Shown here: in pieces, positions 5,077-5,721 of the stretch
Layout: each line of letters starts with the position of its first letter
Position numbering within the stretch: position 1 is the stretch's first letter
NCBI GenBank assembly: GCA_955652585.1
Contig: CATPBF010000178.1
Location: 1 to 5,721 of the forward strand
Length of the DNA stretch: 5,721 nt
Source: Candidatus Dormiibacterota bacterium
GTDB taxonomy: Bacteria > Chloroflexota > Dormibacteria > Dormibacterales > Dormibacteraceae
Direction of reading: 5' to 3'
Program-made: the position numbers and the translations under genes
Notes under the pieces: generated by a model
Told to the model about the DNA's origin: nothing
The model's database searches: none
Seen by the model: the letters and a program-made list of their open reading frames with translations, nothing else

Positions 5077-5448
5077 TTATTCCCCAGTCACGCCGATCTG
5101 AAACCTCGCGGCTCGCCCGCCCAGAGCGATCAGATCGGGGCGCCGGGCGTAATCCGGTTGCGTCGGTTCTCGCTGAGCTAGAGCGGTCGGCACATAACGC
5201 GCGAGATATCGATAGCTGCCCAGTATCGGCAGCATCGCTAGTCTCGGCTGCTCGCTCAACTCTCGAGGCTTCAACCGCGCAAGCGCGACGGGGAACAGAG
5301 TCGCGCGCCGCCTCGGCAGCTGCTGTTTGACGGCCGAAGCCATTGACACATACCGGGACCATCCGCGAAGTAAGCGGGCCGCTCGGCATTTCCGCCAATT
5401 CAGCTCATAGATGTAACGGGCTGGGGAGCGGTCCGCTAGCACCACCAT
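5077..5448 (-). CDS. Hypothetical basic protein, weakly supported
   Basis: An open frame of 123 residues runs from ATG 5448 to TAA 5079-5077, ending 48 bp before the hsp20 start on the same strand. I do not recognise it. It is rich in Arg, Leu and Ala (for example RKCRAARLLRGWSRYV near residues 19-34 and ILGSYRYLARYV near 75-86), with no signal peptide or catalytic motif. Third codon positions are only moderately GC-rich, a weaker bias than I would expect of a conserved gene here. GAGG lies just 3 nt before the ATG, too close for a good ribosome site. It overlaps the possible hsp20 promoter and the strong hairpin at 5202-5246, which argues against it. Chance ORF is at least as likely. Confidence 0.22.
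   Translation of the reverse strand: MVVLADRSPARYIYELNWRKCRAARLLRGWSRYVSMASAVKQQLPRRRATLFPVALARLKPRELSEQPRLAMLPILGSYRYLARYVPTALAQREPTQPDYARRPDLIALGGRAARFQIGVTGE
5079..5105 (-). promoter_or_regulatory. Possible general-stress (SigB/SigF-like) promoter for hsp20
   Basis: On the minus strand GGTTT (5105-5101) is followed after 16 nt by GGGAAT (5084-5079). This resembles the GGTTT-N15-17-GGGTA pattern of mycobacterial SigF and the related SigB class. A start site just downstream would give a leader of about 40 nt before the hsp20 ATG. One mismatch in the -10 element and the low information in short motifs make this tentative. An AT-rich stretch containing TATAAG (5060-5055) offers an alternative -10 for the housekeeping factor, without a clear -35. 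Confidence 0.25.
5202..5246. repeat. Imperfect inverted repeat, long hairpin
   Basis: GCTGCC (5215-5220) pairs with GGCAGC (5228-5233) around a 7-nt loop. Past one bulged A, CGAT (5210-5213) pairs with ATCG (5234-5237). Past a small internal loop, CGAGA (5202-5206) pairs with TCTCG (5242-5246). That is 15 base pairs in three nested blocks. It lies about 175 bp upstream of hsp20 and might be a fold in a leader or small RNA, or a terminator without a T-tract. Its function is unknown. Confidence 0.55.
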
Positions 5449-5670
5449 ACACCTCGACCGTCCGCGTGCTTAAACGTTTTTGATCGCTGCTGGAATCGCG
5501 GGCCTTGCTGGCTCGCCCAGGCACTCGAGGCGAGAGTCCACAACGATCGATTAACGTCCATGCGAGTTGAGTCTGCGGCGGTAACTTTTCCTGATCGTCC
5601 GCCCTCGTCCGCAGTCATCCGCCTGCTTGGCTGTCTTCTTGACTGTCAGCTCACACGGGAAGTCTGCTCA

Positions 5671-5705
5671 GTCACGCTCATCTCCCTCATGCGTGGGAGC
5701 GTGAC
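5671..5705. repeat. Perfect 9-bp inverted repeat near the right edge
   Basis: GTCACGCTC (5671-5679) is the exact reverse complement of GAGCGTGAC (5697-5705), with a 17-nt spacer. Within it CTCCC (5682-5686) could alternatively pair with GGGAG (5695-5699), so two competing folds exist. No T-tract follows on either strand. It could be a terminator of a gene beyond the window, or a widely spaced operator. Confidence 0.5.
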
Positions 5706-5721
5706 AAATCAGCCGAAGTAG

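Larger units (their letters stand above)
5106..5721. other. Right-hand region without a confidently identified gene
   Basis: About 600 bp upstream of hsp20. Open frames occur on both strands but none gives a recognisable domain, a good ribosome site and strong codon bias together. The best is 5077-5448 (minus), listed separately. A further minus frame at 5436-5618 has no family resemblance. I looked for tRNA arms, rRNA blocks, transposase fragments and terminal repeats and saw none. The definite structure is the two inverted repeats at 5202-5246 and 5671-5705. It may be a long regulatory spacer or a decayed gene. Confidence 0.5.

Noticed and set aside
5052..5330. Plus-strand frame antisense to the hsp20 upstream region
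   Set aside because: No ribosome site or domain; its Arg/Ser/Ala-rich composition is typical of a GC-rich shadow frame.
5472..5481. AAACGTTT palindrome
   Set aside because: A single 8-bp palindrome beside a T-run, with no neighbouring stem or repeated site; likely chance.
5436..5618. 60-residue minus-strand frame
   Set aside because: No recognisable motif, low-complexity composition, and only a generic purine stretch before the ATG.

Overview
The window is GC-rich bacterial DNA with ordinary Shine-Dalgarno sites (a strong GGAGG ahead of hsp20, AGGAG ahead of the cold-shock gene). Nothing in it fixes a phylum. I see no phage, transposon, CRISPR, rRNA or tRNA signal. It reads as a chromosomal segment joining a small carbohydrate-metabolism cluster to two stress-protein genes.

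Layout, left to right. Positions 1-142 hold no gene I can support. Positions 143-367 (minus) are a small arginine-rich ORF built on repeated (D/E)RR units, containing an in-frame 39-bp tandem duplication. Positions 515-1570 (minus) encode a six-hairpin, (alpha/alpha)6-barrel glycosidase-like protein. It overlaps the 3' end of a large gene at 1564-3978 (minus), a fusion of a GT4-type glycosyltransferase with a GH130/GT108-type mannoside phosphorylase domain. A 157-bp divergent intergenic region separates that gene from a 65-residue cold-shock domain protein at 4136-4333 (plus). The cold-shock gene converges on a small heat-shock protein gene, hsp20, at 4483-5028 (minus). The gap between those two holds two GC-rich hairpins. 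Positions 5029-5721 contain the hsp20 leader and promoter region, one weakly supported ORF (5077-5448, minus) and two good hairpins, but no recognised gene.

How the genes may work together (inference): the GT4-GH130 fusion and the six-hairpin protein overlap and run in the same direction, so they are probably co-translated. They would act as one cytoplasmic unit that builds, trims or recycles an oligosaccharide. GH130 enzymes mostly act on beta-mannosides and the related GT108 family makes and degrades beta-1,2-mannan reserves, so a mannose-containing glycan is the leading guess. The flanking cold-shock and Hsp20 genes, and a general-stress-like promoter motif before hsp20, hint that the locus may belong to a stress or stationary-phase programme. 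The most interesting points are the unusual fusion, the tandem-duplicated ERR-repeat small protein, and a hsp20 leader hairpin that would mask its ribosome binding site and could act as an RNA thermometer.
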